Shown here piece by piece: positions 15,802-24,113 of a stretch of 64,000 bases of DNA. Under the pieces are notes generated by a model, which saw only the letters and a list, made by a program, of their open reading frames with translations, ran no database searches and was not told the origin of the DNA. Within the stretch, counting starts at the first letter, position 1. Each line of letters opens with the position of its first letter. This DNA comes from Cupriavidus sp. BIS7 (lineage in GTDB: Bacteria; Pseudomonadota; Gammaproteobacteria; Burkholderiales; Burkholderiaceae). A program made the position numbers and the translations under genes. Location: the NCBI RefSeq assembly GCF_000292345.1, contig NZ_ALOU01000016.1:91731-155730 (forward strand), written 5' to 3'.

Positions 15802-18369
15802 ATGCCGATGCCGACCCAAGATTCTGTCCCCGTTCCTCATGCGAGTTTCTCCGCCTGGCGGCAGGCCCTGCGCATGGCCCGCCGCGACTGGCTTGCAGGG
15901 GAACTGACGCTGCTGCTGTTCGCGCTGGTGCTGGCGGTGGCGGCGCTGACCAGCGTGGGCTTTCTGGCCGACCGGATGCGGCTGGGGCTGGAGCGTGACG
16001 CGCGCCAGATGATCGCCGCCGATGTGCTGCTGCTTTCAGACCAGCCATTCGATGCGGTCTTTATCGAGCGCGCCCGACAGGATGGGCTCCAGGTGGCCCA
16101 GACCATCACGTTCCCGAGCATGGCCACGGCGCGCGTCAACGGCGCGCCGGCGCACGGCGAAGCCGCCAGCCAACTGGCTGCGCTGAAGGCCGTGACCGAT
16201 GGCTACCCGCTGCGCGGCAGGCTCAAGGTCTCAAGCCAGCCTGGCGGCGCCGAGACGGTGGCGGAGGGCATTCCGGCACCGGGCACGGTGTGGGTGGATG
16301 AAGCCTTGCTGAGCGCGCTTGGCCTGCGCGTTGGCGACGGCCTGCAACTTGGCAGCAAGACGTTCCGCATCGAGCGGATCATCACGCAGGAACTCGATCG
16401 CGGCGCGGGCTTCATGAACTTCGCGCCGCGCGTGCTGCTGCCGATGTCCGACCTGGAGGCCACGAAGCTGATCGGGTGGGGCAGCCGGGTGACGTACCGC
16501 TTGCTCGTGGCCGGTCCTGACGTCGCTGGCGAGCAGTATCGCAAATGGGCAGTCGGCGAGATCGAACAGCGCCATCTGCGCAATACGCGTGTGGAGTCGC
16601 TTGAAACGGGCCAGCCGCAGATGCGTGCCACGCTCGACCGTGCAGAGCGCTTTCTGTCGCTGGTGGCGGTGCTGTCGTCGATGATCGCGGCGGTGGCGAT
16701 CGCGATGTCCGCGCGCCGGTATATGCAGCGCCATACCGATGCCTGCGCGGTCTACAAGTGCCTGGGCCTTTCTCGTCGGCAGATCCTGGCGGCATTCGGC
16801 ATCGAGTTCGTGCTGCTCGGGCTTGGCGGCGCGCTGGTCGGCGTTGTGCTTGGCTACCTGGCGCACTATGGGCTGCTGCTGTCCCTTGGCGGGCTGTTGC
16901 GCGTGAGCCTCCCGCAGCCATCGGCCATTCCCGCGCTGGTCGGCGTGGCGGCGGGGCTGGTTCTGCTGACGGGCTTCGCATTGCCGCCGCTGCTGGCGCT
17001 GACACGCGTGGCGCCGCTACGCGTACTGCGGCGCGATATCGGCCTGCCGTCCGTGTCGGTGTGGGCTGCCTACACGCTGGGGTTGGGCGCGTTCGTCTCG
17101 CTGTTGCTGGTAGCCGCACGCGATCTGAAGCTTGGGCTGACCACGGCTGGTGGGTTTGTCGGCGCGGGCATTGCGTTTGCGCTGCTGGCGCTGGGCCTGC
17201 TGCTGGTGCTGTCGCGCGGCATGCGTGGCCGCGTGCGTGGCAACGTCGGCTGGCGCTTCGCGCTGGCCGTGCTCGAACGGCGCCGCGGCGTCACCGTGCT
17301 GCAGACGGTGGCGCTGGCCGTCGGCCTGATGGCGCTGCTGCTGCTGGGCATGACGCGCAATGATCTGGTCGACTCGTGGCGCAGCGCCACGCCCGCCAAT
17401 GCGCCGAATCGATTCGTCATCAACATCCAGCCCGATCAGCGCGATACCTTGCACGCGATGCTGGCGAAGAACGGCGTCGACGATCTGCTCTATCCGATGG
17501 TGCGAGGCCGGCTGACACAGATCGGCAGCCGGCCAATCCACGCCGACAGCTATCCCGAGGGGCGGGCGCGCAACCTGGTGGAGCGCGAGTTCAACCTGTC
17601 GTACATGGACAAGCTCCCAGACGGCAATCAGGTTGTTGCCGGGCGATGGGGCGATGGCCCCGACGGCGCGTCGGTCGAAGAGGGCATCGCCAAGACGCTG
17701 CATATCAAGCTTGGCGATACGCTGCGGTTCGACGTGGCGGGGCAGGTCGTGGAGGCCCCTGTCACGTCGTTGCGCAAGCTCGACTGGGGCTCGATGCGCG
17801 TGAACTTCTTCGTGATCCTGCCGGTGGCCAAGATGCAGGGCCTGCCCCAGACCTATATCACCGCGTTTCACCTGCCGCCTGCCAAGGCCGCACTCGGCAA
17901 TCAACTTACGGCCGCGTTCCCGAATATCACGGTGGTCAACACCGACCTGATCCTGCGGCAAATCCAGGACGTGCTTGACCAGGTGATTGCCGCAGTGCAG
18001 TTCCTGTTTGTATTCACGCTGCTGGCCGGTGTGACCGTGCTTTACGCGGCGCTTTCCGGCGCGCGCGATGAGCGCAAGCGGGACGCCGGGCTGCTCAAGG
18101 CACTGGGCGCGTCGGCTGCGCTGGTGCGCCAGACGCAGTACGCGGAATTTCTCGTGGTCGGTGGTCTGGCGGGCCTGCTGGCCAGCCTGGGAGCGGTGGC
18201 GGTGGGCTGGGGGCTTTCGCAATACGTGTTCGACTTCCCATACCGCTTCAACGGGTGGATCGTACCGGTCGGCGTGGTTTCTGGCATGCTGTGCGCTTTT
18301 GCGGGCGGCTGGCTAGGTTTGCGCGAGGTATTGCGGCAACCGGCACTGGCCACGCTGCGCGATGTCTGA
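15802..18369 (+). CDS. FtsX-like ABC transporter permease (YbbP type)
   Basis: Large permease (855 residues) with an N-terminal transmembrane helix (about 35-55), an extracytoplasmic domain, a first FtsX core around 285-410, further helices to about 530, a second extracytoplasmic domain, and a last FtsX core near 735-850 (SGARDERKRDAGLLKALGAS). This duplicated FtsX layout is that of YbbP/LolC-related exporters that act on lipids or lipoproteins. The partner ATPase, YbbA in other bacteria, is not adjacent here. The ATG at 15802 is used (15808 is an alternative); an in-frame ATG at 15757 would overlap DUF4126. Substrate unknown. Confidence 0.85.
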   Translation: MPMPTQDSVPVPHASFSAWRQALRMARRDWLAGELTLLLFALVLAVAALTSVGFLADRMRLGLERDARQMIAADVLLLSDQPFDAVFIERARQDGLQVAQTITFPSMATARVNGAPAHGEAASQLAALKAVTDGYPLRGRLKVSSQPGGAETVAEGIPAPGTVWVDEALLSALGLRVGDGLQLGSKTFRIERIITQELDRGAGFMNFAPRVLLPMSDLEATKLIGWGSRVTYRLLVAGPDVAGEQYRKWAVGEIEQRHLRNTRVESLETGQPQMRATLDRAERFLSLVAVLSSMIAAVAIAMSARRYMQRHTDACAVYKCLGLSRRQILAAFGIEFVLLGLGGALVGVVLGYLAHYGLLLSLGGLLRVSLPQPSAIPALVGVAAGLVLLTGFALPPLLALTRVAPLRVLRRDIGLPSVSVWAAYTLGLGAFVSLLLVAARDLKLGLTTAGGFVGAGIAFALLALGLLLVLSRGMRGRVRGNVGWRFALAVLERRRGVTVLQTVALAVGLMALLLLGMTRNDLVDSWRSATPANAPNRFVINIQPDQRDTLHAMLAKNGVDDLLYPMVRGRLTQIGSRPIHADSYPEGRARNLVEREFNLSYMDKLPDGNQVVAGRWGDGPDGASVEEGIAKTLHIKLGDTLRFDVAGQVVEAPVTSLRKLDWGSMRVNFFVILPVAKMQGLPQTYITAFHLPPAKAALGNQLTAAFPNITVVNTDLILRQIQDVLDQVIAAVQFLFVFTLLAGVTVLYAALSGARDERKRDAGLLKALGASAALVRQTQYAEFLVVGGLAGLLASLGAVAVGWGLSQYVFDFPYRFNGWIVPVGVVSGMLCAFAGGWLGLREVLRQPALATLRDV

Positions 18370-18384
18370 CTTCCCTGTATTGCC

Positions 18385-18819
18385 ATGAGCACCGATTCCA
18401 CCAACCAGCCTGAAAACCAGCCCGAGGACCAGCGGGAAGAAATCACCGCCTATGAACTGATCGGCGGCGAAGCGCGCGTGCGCGAGCTGGTTGACCGCTT
18501 CTACGACCTGATGGACCTGGAGCCGCAGTTCGCCGGGCTGCGCGCATTGCATCCGCCGTTGCTCGATGGATCGCGCGACAAGCTGTTCTGGTTCCTGTGC
18601 GGCTGGCTGGGCGGGCCGAACTACTTCATCGAGCGCTTCGGTCATCCGCGTCTGCGCGCGCGCCATCTGCCGTTCGAGATCGGCACCAGCGAGCGCGACC
18701 AGTGGATGCGCTGCATGGCGCTGGCCATGCAGGACGTGAACCTGCCGGAAAACCTGCAGATGCGCCTGATGGAGGCGCTGTTCCAGACCGCGGACTGGAT
18801 GCGCAATGTTCCGCGATAG
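18385..18819 (+). CDS. Group II truncated haemoglobin
   Basis: Truncated globin (144 residues) of the TrHbO/YjbI group, a haem protein that binds O2, CO or NO in the cytoplasm. After a Gln/Glu-rich leader of about 20 residues the fold begins at YELIGGEARVRELVDRFYDLM. Landmarks are LFWFLCGWLGGPNYFIERFGHPRLRARHLPF, given here as parts: LFWFLCGWLGG (W in helix E region) and HPRLRARH containing the proximal His of helix F. A conserved Trp near the C-terminus (ADWMRN) is typical of group II. It starts 15 bases after the ABC permease and overlaps the next gene by 14 bases. Confidence 0.92.
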   Translation: MSTDSTNQPENQPEDQREEITAYELIGGEARVRELVDRFYDLMDLEPQFAGLRALHPPLLDGSRDKLFWFLCGWLGGPNYFIERFGHPRLRARHLPFEIGTSERDQWMRCMALAMQDVNLPENLQMRLMEALFQTADWMRNVPR

Positions 18820-19417
18820 ACAGCCTGGACAGACGCCCGCGGCTGCGCAGGCTGTGCTCGATTTCTGGTTCGGGTTGCCGGGTTCGGCTGAGTGGAATGT
18901 CTCGCGGCGGGAATGGTTTGCCAAGTCCGATACCTTCGACGCGTTGATTCACGAGCGATTCCTGCCACTCTGGCAGGCGGCACATGACGGCGCCGAGGAC
19001 GACTGGTCCGTGACGCCGGAAGGCGCCTGTGCCCGCATCGTGCTGCTGGACCAGTTCCCGCGCAACATGTTTCGCGGCGACCCGCGCAGCTTTGCCACCG
19101 ATGGCATGGCGCTGGCAGTGGCACGCTGCATGCTGGATGCCGGCTGGGATCGCCAGTTGCCCACGCCTTGGCATCGCATGTTCTGCTACCTGCCGTTCGA
19201 GCATGCCGAATCGATCGACGCACAGGATATTTCGGTGCGCGAGACGATTGCATTGCGTGACGACACCGCCGGCGAGGTCGACGTGGCGGAATGGGCGGAA
19301 AAGCATCGCGAGATCATCGCGCGCTTCGGACGCTTCCCGCACCGCAATGCAGCGCTCGGGCGGATGAGCTCGGAGGCGGAGATCGCGTTCCTCAAGGAGC
19401 CCGGTTCGAGGTTCTGA
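18806..19417 (+). CDS. DUF924 family protein
   Basis: Cytoplasmic protein of 203 residues in the DUF924 family, predicted all-helical TPR-like, with no established function. Typical stretches are VLDFWFG near the N-terminus, IVLLDQFPRNMFRG in the centre and HRMFCYLPFEHAES near two thirds. Its ATG lies inside the end of the globin gene (14-base overlap), so the two are likely translated together, and globin-DUF924 pairs may share a physiological setting. Its TGA stop is immediately followed by the stop of the opposite-strand DUF1120 gene. Confidence 0.82.
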   Translation: MFRDRQPGQTPAAAQAVLDFWFGLPGSAEWNVSRREWFAKSDTFDALIHERFLPLWQAAHDGAEDDWSVTPEGACARIVLLDQFPRNMFRGDPRSFATDGMALAVARCMLDAGWDRQLPTPWHRMFCYLPFEHAESIDAQDISVRETIALRDDTAGEVDVAEWAEKHREIIARFGRFPHRNAALGRMSSEAEIAFLKEPGSRF

Positions 19418-20101
19418 TCAGAGATACTGGATCGTGAACGTCGCCAGGCCGTCGACGGGTATCTGACGGTTCAGCGTCGGGAGGTCGGCCTTGCGGTTCA
19501 GTGCCAGTTCCACGAAGTACTGCTGTGTGATAGTGGTGAAGCTGGAGGGCGCGCCGCCGTTCGTCGCCGACCAACTGTGGAGGCGCGTTGGCGTGATCGC
19601 ATTACTTTGATTTACCCCACGAATCCATGTGGCCCCGTTGTCGTTCGAGACAACTGGATAGGCGGTGGCTCCATCTGCCTGTCCGTTGGCAGTGCGGTAG
19701 ATCATGTAGCCGCCGATGTTCCTCCCATCGACGCTGCCGGCGCCGAACATGGCGGCATCGTTCTGGTTCGTGTACAGGAAGTACCCCATGCCTTCTGGCG
19801 TGGTCCCCGGGCGGCCATCCGTGACGGAAAGGGCTACCTTGGCCGCTGCATCGCAAGTCAGGGTCGCGGTAATGGACTGTCTGGGAAATTTTGTGAAGTT
19901 TGTGTCGCTGAGTCTGGACGCCATGATGACGCCGAAATCGACTTCGCCGTTATTGGAGAAGCTCAGGTCGCAGGACACCGGCAGCATATCGGCGCGCAGC
20001 CGGAATTCGGCGGTGGAGGCGGCCAATGCGCCATGGCTGAGGAGCATGCCACTGGCAATGCCAATGGCGTTGATGATGGGAATCAAGCGGCGGGTATTCA
20101 C
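19418..20101 (-). CDS. DUF1120 secreted pilin-like protein (paralogue 2)
   Basis: Second DUF1120 member, 227 residues like paralogue 1. The GTG at 20101 is chosen as start because GGAG lies eight bases upstream and a normal signal peptide follows (NTRRLIPIINAIG... to GALA); the frame upstream to 20452 is not signal-like. Cys 44 and 83 match the other paralogues, and the C-terminus ends LATFTIQYL. The central block YTNQNDAAMFGAGSVDGRN is closely matched in paralogue 3 (SNQNDAAAFGVGSVDGTN). No chaperone or usher is nearby. It faces the DUF924 gene tail to tail without any spacer. Confidence 0.78.
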   Translation of the reverse strand: MNTRRLIPIINAIGIASGMLLSHGALAASTAEFRLRADMLPVSCDLSFSNNGEVDFGVIMASRLSDTNFTKFPRQSITATLTCDAAAKVALSVTDGRPGTTPEGMGYFLYTNQNDAAMFGAGSVDGRNIGGYMIYRTANGQADGATAYPVVSNDNGATWIRGVNQSNAITPTRLHSWSATNGGAPSSFTTITQQYFVELALNRKADLPTLNRQIPVDGLATFTIQYL

Positions 20102-20271
20102 GGCAGTCTCCAGCGAAGTTCTTGCGGCACGCACTTGTGTTGCCGTATCTCGCTTTCGATTGTGGTCGTTCGCCGAAATCTGCTGAATAGTCGATCTCTT
20201 AAATTGCGCCGCATGGCCCACAGAGGATTGTGTCGTTCGGGCCGCTCGGGGGCAGCCCCGGACGCTTTGCT

Positions 20272-20277
20272 TATAAT
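20272..20277 (+). promoter_or_regulatory. Candidate -10 element of the TetR-LOG pair
   Basis: A consensus TATAAT lies 36 bases before the TetR start. The -35 position about 17 bases upstream is GC-rich and poor, so activator dependence or a different promoter is possible. Confidence 0.4.
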
Positions 20278-20312
20278 CCCAATCCTGCCGATTCAAAGTC
20301 GTTCCAATATCC

Positions 20313-21023
20313 ATGGAAGCCAAACCGCAAGCCGGACCGCGCCGTACCCGGGACCGCATTCTCGATGTCTCGCTGCGCCTGTTCAATGAAGTGGGCGAGC
20401 CCAACGTCACCACCACGACGATTGCGGAAGCCATGGAGATCAGCCCAGGCAATCTCTACTATCACTTCCGCAACAAGGACGACATCATCAACTCGATCTT
20501 CGTGCGCTTCGAGCAGGAGATGGAGCGGCGCCTGAAGATGCCGGAAGACCACAAGGCCACGCTTGGGGAGAGCTGGGGCTACCTGCAGTACATGTCCGAG
20601 TTCCTGTGGAACTACCGTTTCCTGTATCGCGACATCAATGACCTGCTGGCGCGCAACCGGATGCTGGAGACCAACTTCAAGCGCATCGTGGAGCAGAAGA
20701 AGCGCTTTGCGCTCGAAATCTGCCGCCAGTTCCAGGAAGACGGCGACATGGAAGCCACGCCCGAGCAGGTGGATGCAATCTGCACCAACATCGTGGTGAT
20801 CGCCACTTACTGGCTGTCGTTCCAGTTTGTGCAGCATCCGCGCCAGTACAACGATCCCGAGCAGATTCGCGGCTATCTGCACGGATCGAGCTATCACATC
20901 TTCTCGATCCTGGCACCGTACCTGCGCGGCAAGGCGCGCGATGCGTTCGACCAGCTCGCGCGCGAGTACGCCGCCCAAAAGGCAGAATCTGAGGCCGCGA
21001 AGGCTGACAAGGAAAGAAAGTGA
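20313..21023 (+). CDS. TetR/AcrR family transcriptional regulator
   Basis: DNA-binding regulator of 236 residues. The TetR helix-turn-helix is clear at about 12-58: RDRILDVSLRLFNEVGEPNV, TTIAEAMEISPGNLYYHF and RNKDDIINS. The remainder is an all-helical ligand/dimer domain of the type seen in many betaproteobacterial regulators with a conserved WNYRFLYRD (TetR_C_33-like). The tail is Lys/Glu-rich. It overlaps the LOG gene by four bases (GTGA), so the two form an operon. Ligand and targets are unknown. Confidence 0.88.
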   Translation: MEAKPQAGPRRTRDRILDVSLRLFNEVGEPNVTTTTIAEAMEISPGNLYYHFRNKDDIINSIFVRFEQEMERRLKMPEDHKATLGESWGYLQYMSEFLWNYRFLYRDINDLLARNRMLETNFKRIVEQKKRFALEICRQFQEDGDMEATPEQVDAICTNIVVIATYWLSFQFVQHPRQYNDPEQIRGYLHGSSYHIFSILAPYLRGKARDAFDQLAREYAAQKAESEAAKADKERK

Positions 21024-21604
21024 AATCGGTTTGTGTCTATTGCGGGTCGAGCCCCGGCTTTCGCCCCGAGTACGCCGAAGCGGCGCACGCGCTGGGTCAG
21101 GCCATGGCGCAGCAGGGCCTGTCGCTGGTCTATGGCGGCGGCAAGGTGGGCCTGATGGGCGTCGTGGCGGATAGTGTTCTGGCGCACGGCGGCACGGCCA
21201 TCGGCATCATTCCGGATGCGCTGATGCAGAAGGAAGTGGGTCACCGCGGCCTGACGGAACTACACGTTGTGCGCAACATGCACGAGCGCAAGCAGATGAT
21301 GGCTGACCGTGCCGATGCCTTTATCGCCATGCCTGGCGGCGTGGGCACCTTCGAAGAACTGTTTGAAACGTTCACGTGGGCGCAGCTCGGCTATCACGAC
21401 AAGCCGATCGGCCTGCTCAACGTGGCGGGGTTCTACGATGGAATGCTCTCGTTCCTGAGCCACACGGTGGGCGAGGGCTTCCTGAAACAGGTGCATGCCG
21501 ACATGCTGCACGTGTCGCCTTCCCCGGCAGACCTGCTAGGCAAGCTGGCCGCGGCGCCACGCGTGCATGTGGACAAGTGGCAGGAAGGCCGCGAGAAGGC
21601 CTGA
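21020..21604 (+). CDS. LOG family protein (cytokinin riboside 5'-monophosphate phosphoribohydrolase type)
   Basis: Rossmann-fold protein of 194 residues in the LOG/TIGR00730 family, which hydrolyses nucleoside 5'-monophosphates (cytokinin ribosides in plants, AMP-like nucleotides in bacteria) to base and ribose 5-phosphate. Signature PGGVGTFEELFE (PGGxGTxxE) is present near 100, with GGGKVGLMG near 40. The GTG start at 21020 overlaps the TetR stop (GTGA), indicating coupling. Catalytic Arg/Glu residues appear intact. Its physiological substrate here is not evident. Confidence 0.9.
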   Translation: MKSVCVYCGSSPGFRPEYAEAAHALGQAMAQQGLSLVYGGGKVGLMGVVADSVLAHGGTAIGIIPDALMQKEVGHRGLTELHVVRNMHERKQMMADRADAFIAMPGGVGTFEELFETFTWAQLGYHDKPIGLLNVAGFYDGMLSFLSHTVGEGFLKQVHADMLHVSPSPADLLGKLAAAPRVHVDKWQEGREKA

Positions 21605-21668
21605 ATCAGTGCGGATTCTGCCCCGAGGGTGACCGTTCTTGACGCCATCCGGAAGCGGGCTGGCAATT

Positions 21669-21712
21669 TTGGCTGAATTGCGATTTTTTGTTGCCGCGGC
21701 GTGGTGAATACT
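21669..21712 (+). promoter_or_regulatory. Upstream block shared with the first DUF1120 gene
   Basis: TTGGCTGAATT (21669-21679), a T6 run and GAATACT (21706-21712) match the block at 14339-14382 in sequence and in their 37-base offset. The distance to the start codon is also alike (79 versus 82 bases). Confidence 0.5.
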
Positions 21713-21747
21713 CCGGATACCGTAACTCATGCATCGAGGAGATCATC

Positions 21748-22428
21748 ATGAAGCGTATCCACTATGGAATCGCCGCACTTTTCGTCGCCCATTTAGCGGC
21801 TTTCGCCACGACGACTCTAGCGGCAGAATCGGCGGATCTGGCAGTCAAGGGTATGATCCGGCCTGCCGCGTGCGATATCTCACTTTCCGATAACGGCGCC
21901 GTCAACTTCGGCAATATTTTTGTCAAGGATCTTAGCGATACCACCTTCAACAGGATCGGCGGAAGAAACCTGACGCTGACAGTGACCTGTGATGCGGCGG
22001 CCATGTTCGGTATCACTGCCACGGATGGACGCGCGGGAACGGCTACGCCTGGCGCTGCTGCCTTCTTGCATTCAAATCAGAACGACGCGGCTGCATTCGG
22101 TGTTGGTAGCGTGGATGGCACGAACGTTGGCGCGTACCTTCTCTATCGCTCGGCGGCCGCGAATGGCGACGGCAATGCCATTGTGTCGCTTTCCACCAAT
22201 AACGGCGGCACAACGTGGACCAGTGCCTGGGACGCCAACAATGCCTTTGTCCCGGGAGCCCGAATGCACGCCTGGGCAGCGACCGGCCAGACGGCCCCCG
22301 GCAGTTTCCAGAGCGTCAGCCAAACCTATACGGTGGCGCTTGCCCTGCCGAAGACTGGCGATTTGCCTGATCTGACTCAAGCGGTGCCCATAGATGGTCT
22401 TGCCACCCTTACCATCAACTACCTTTGA
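21748..22428 (+). CDS. DUF1120 secreted pilin-like protein (paralogue 3)
   Basis: Third DUF1120 member, 226 residues. The ATG at 21748 follows GAGGAG and opens a signal peptide (MKRIHYGIAALFVAHLA... to TLAAES). Mature Cys are at 42 and 81, and the C-terminus is LATLTINYL with penultimate Tyr. The mature N-terminus (ESADLAVKGMIRPAACDIS) is nearly the same as in paralogue 1 (ESVDLAVKGVIRPSACNVS), and its promoter block is shared with that gene, so these two look like the closer pair. The frame upstream to 21688 is not translated as judged by signal peptide position. It converges on dgkA; AGGTCGA/TCGACCT arms (22436-22442 and 22459-22465) lie between them. Confidence 0.8.
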   Translation: MKRIHYGIAALFVAHLAAFATTTLAAESADLAVKGMIRPAACDISLSDNGAVNFGNIFVKDLSDTTFNRIGGRNLTLTVTCDAAAMFGITATDGRAGTATPGAAAFLHSNQNDAAAFGVGSVDGTNVGAYLLYRSAAANGDGNAIVSLSTNNGGTTWTSAWDANNAFVPGARMHAWAATGQTAPGSFQSVSQTYTVALALPKTGDLPDLTQAVPIDGLATLTINYL

Positions 22429-22479
22429 TCGAGCAAGGTCGATATCCCATTGCGGACGTCGACCTACTTTGCCGCTGGG

Positions 22480-22977
22480 CTACCCGAACAGCATCCCCAC
22501 CCACCGCACCACGTGCGGTCCGCCGATTGCGACCCACGTGCCGCCGCACAGGATCAACGCCAGCATCACCGCCGCGCTGCCGAAGTCCTTGGCGCGCTTG
22601 GACAGGCTGTGGCGCTCCAGCGAGATCCGGTCGATTGCCGCTTCCACGCTCGAATTGAGCAATTCCACGATCAGCACCAGCAGCAGCGTGCCCAGCAGCA
22701 TCACGCGCTCGACCACCGATACCGGCAGGATGAACGCGCACGGCGTCAGGATTGCCACCAGCGTCAGTTCCTGCCGGAATGCGCTCTCTTCCAGGACCGC
22801 ATAGCGTAGCCCCGACATCGAGTTGATCGCCGCGTGCCATGCGCGTGTCAGGCCGCGATTGCCCTTGTGCGGATTGTTGGCGATCGAGTATTCGGTTTCC
22901 ACTTCAGCCGCCACCTGGGCGGCGGTCGGCCGGTGCAGCGACGGATCGGGCGGTAGCGTGGGATGGGGCTTGGCCAT
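22480..22977 (-). CDS. dgkA: Diacylglycerol kinase DgkA
   Basis: Small integral-membrane kinase (165 residues) that phosphorylates diacylglycerol to phosphatidic acid for phospholipid recycling. The family signature is visible as ELLNSSVEAAIDRIS followed by HSLSKRAKDFGSAAV, which contains the catalytic Glu and metal ligands, with three hydrophobic helices. The N-terminal extension of about 45 residues beyond the E. coli core is polar. The ATG at 22977 lies inside the upstream glycosyltransferase gene (74-base overlap), so translational coupling is likely. Confidence 0.92.
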   Translation of the reverse strand: MAKPHPTLPPDPSLHRPTAAQVAAEVETEYSIANNPHKGNRGLTRAWHAAINSMSGLRYAVLEESAFRQELTLVAILTPCAFILPVSVVERVMLLGTLLLVLIVELLNSSVEAAIDRISLERHSLSKRAKDFGSAAVMLALILCGGTWVAIGGPHVVRWVGMLFG

Positions 22978-24022
22978 GATCGGGTGCGACGGAGGACGCC
23001 GGTTTGTCGGTTCCGTCCGCCACGGTTGGCAGCGGACGCAGATGGGCGAGGAACTGCTCGGACGCAGCGCGCCACGAGAATTTCTCCGCGTGGGCACGTG
23101 CCGTTGCGCGATCGATGCGCAATGCTTCCAGACAGGCCTCTCTCAAGTCTTCGTGCATCACGCCGGCAGGGCTGTCGCCGAGCACGTCGATCGGCCCGGT
23201 GACCGGATAGGCGGCGACGGGGAGCCCGCTGGCCAGTGCTTCGAGCAGGACCAGCCCGAATGTATCGGTGCGGCTCGGAAACACGAAGACGTCCGCCGAA
23301 GCATACACCTTCGCGAGTTCCGGTTGCTTCAGCACACCGAGGTAGTTTGCCGAGGGATAGCGTGCCTTCAGGCCCGCCAGCGCGGGGCCGTCGCCCACGA
23401 CCCACTTCGAGCCCGGCAGATCAAGCTGCAGGAAAGCCTCGACGTTCTTTTCCACCGCCACGCGGCCAACGTACAGGAAGATCGGATGCGCGGTGTTCAG
23501 GACGTTCGGCCGCTGTGCGGTGAACACGTCGAGATCGACGCCGCGCGTCCACAGCACCCCGTGCGTGATGCCATAGTCGTGCAGATCCTTGAGCACCACC
23601 GGCGTCGGTGCCATGACCGCGCGCGCCGGACCGTGGAACCAGCGCAGGAAGCGGTATGTCCAGGCCAGCGGAATGCCGAAGCGTGCCTGCACGTATTCCG
23701 GGAAGCGCGTGTGATAGGCCGTGGTGAACGGCAGGCCGTGCTGCATCGCGTAACGGCGCGCGGCCAGGCCGAGCGGGCCTTCAGTCGCAATGTGGAGCGC
23801 GTCGGGCTGGAACGCATCGATACGGCGGCGCACCTTGGCCGTCGGCAGCAGCGAAAGCCGGATTTCAGGGTAGGTCGGGCAGGGGACCGTCGTGAATTCG
23901 AGCGGCGTGATCAGGTCCACCATGTGGCCCATGGCCTCGAGTTCGCGGCGCGTGGATTTCAGCGTGCGCACTACGCCGTTGACTTGCGGTTCCCATGCGT
24001 CGGTAACAATCAGGACTCTCAT
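22904..24022 (-). CDS. Glycosyltransferase family 4 (GT-B) protein
   Basis: Glycosyltransferase of 372 residues, GT-B fold. The N-terminal Rossmann domain starts MRVLIVTDAWEPQVNGVV with the GT4-type acceptor region (TEGPLGLAARRYA, TAYHTRFPEY). The C-terminal nucleotide-sugar domain has FLYVGRVAVEKNVEAFL and the E-x7-E motif in FGLVLLEALASGLPVAA. It resembles enzymes that mannosylate or glucosylate membrane glycolipids; the acceptor is unknown. ATG at 24022 has AAGGAG upstream. A Pro/Ala-rich tail runs into the overlapping dgkA. It follows the LpxH-like gene by 91 bases. Confidence 0.88.
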   Translation of the reverse strand: MRVLIVTDAWEPQVNGVVRTLKSTRRELEAMGHMVDLITPLEFTTVPCPTYPEIRLSLLPTAKVRRRIDAFQPDALHIATEGPLGLAARRYAMQHGLPFTTAYHTRFPEYVQARFGIPLAWTYRFLRWFHGPARAVMAPTPVVLKDLHDYGITHGVLWTRGVDLDVFTAQRPNVLNTAHPIFLYVGRVAVEKNVEAFLQLDLPGSKWVVGDGPALAGLKARYPSANYLGVLKQPELAKVYASADVFVFPSRTDTFGLVLLEALASGLPVAAYPVTGPIDVLGDSPAGVMHEDLREACLEALRIDRATARAHAEKFSWRAASEQFLAHLRPLPTVADGTDKPASSVAPDHGQAPSHATARSVAAPADRRPGGG

Positions 24023-24113
24023 CGAATCTCCTTGCGCAAGCACCATGTTGTTGTTGGAGCGGACAGCGCACGCACTTCGCTGGCGAAGGCGTGCAGGTAG
24101 TGGATTGGGGGTG

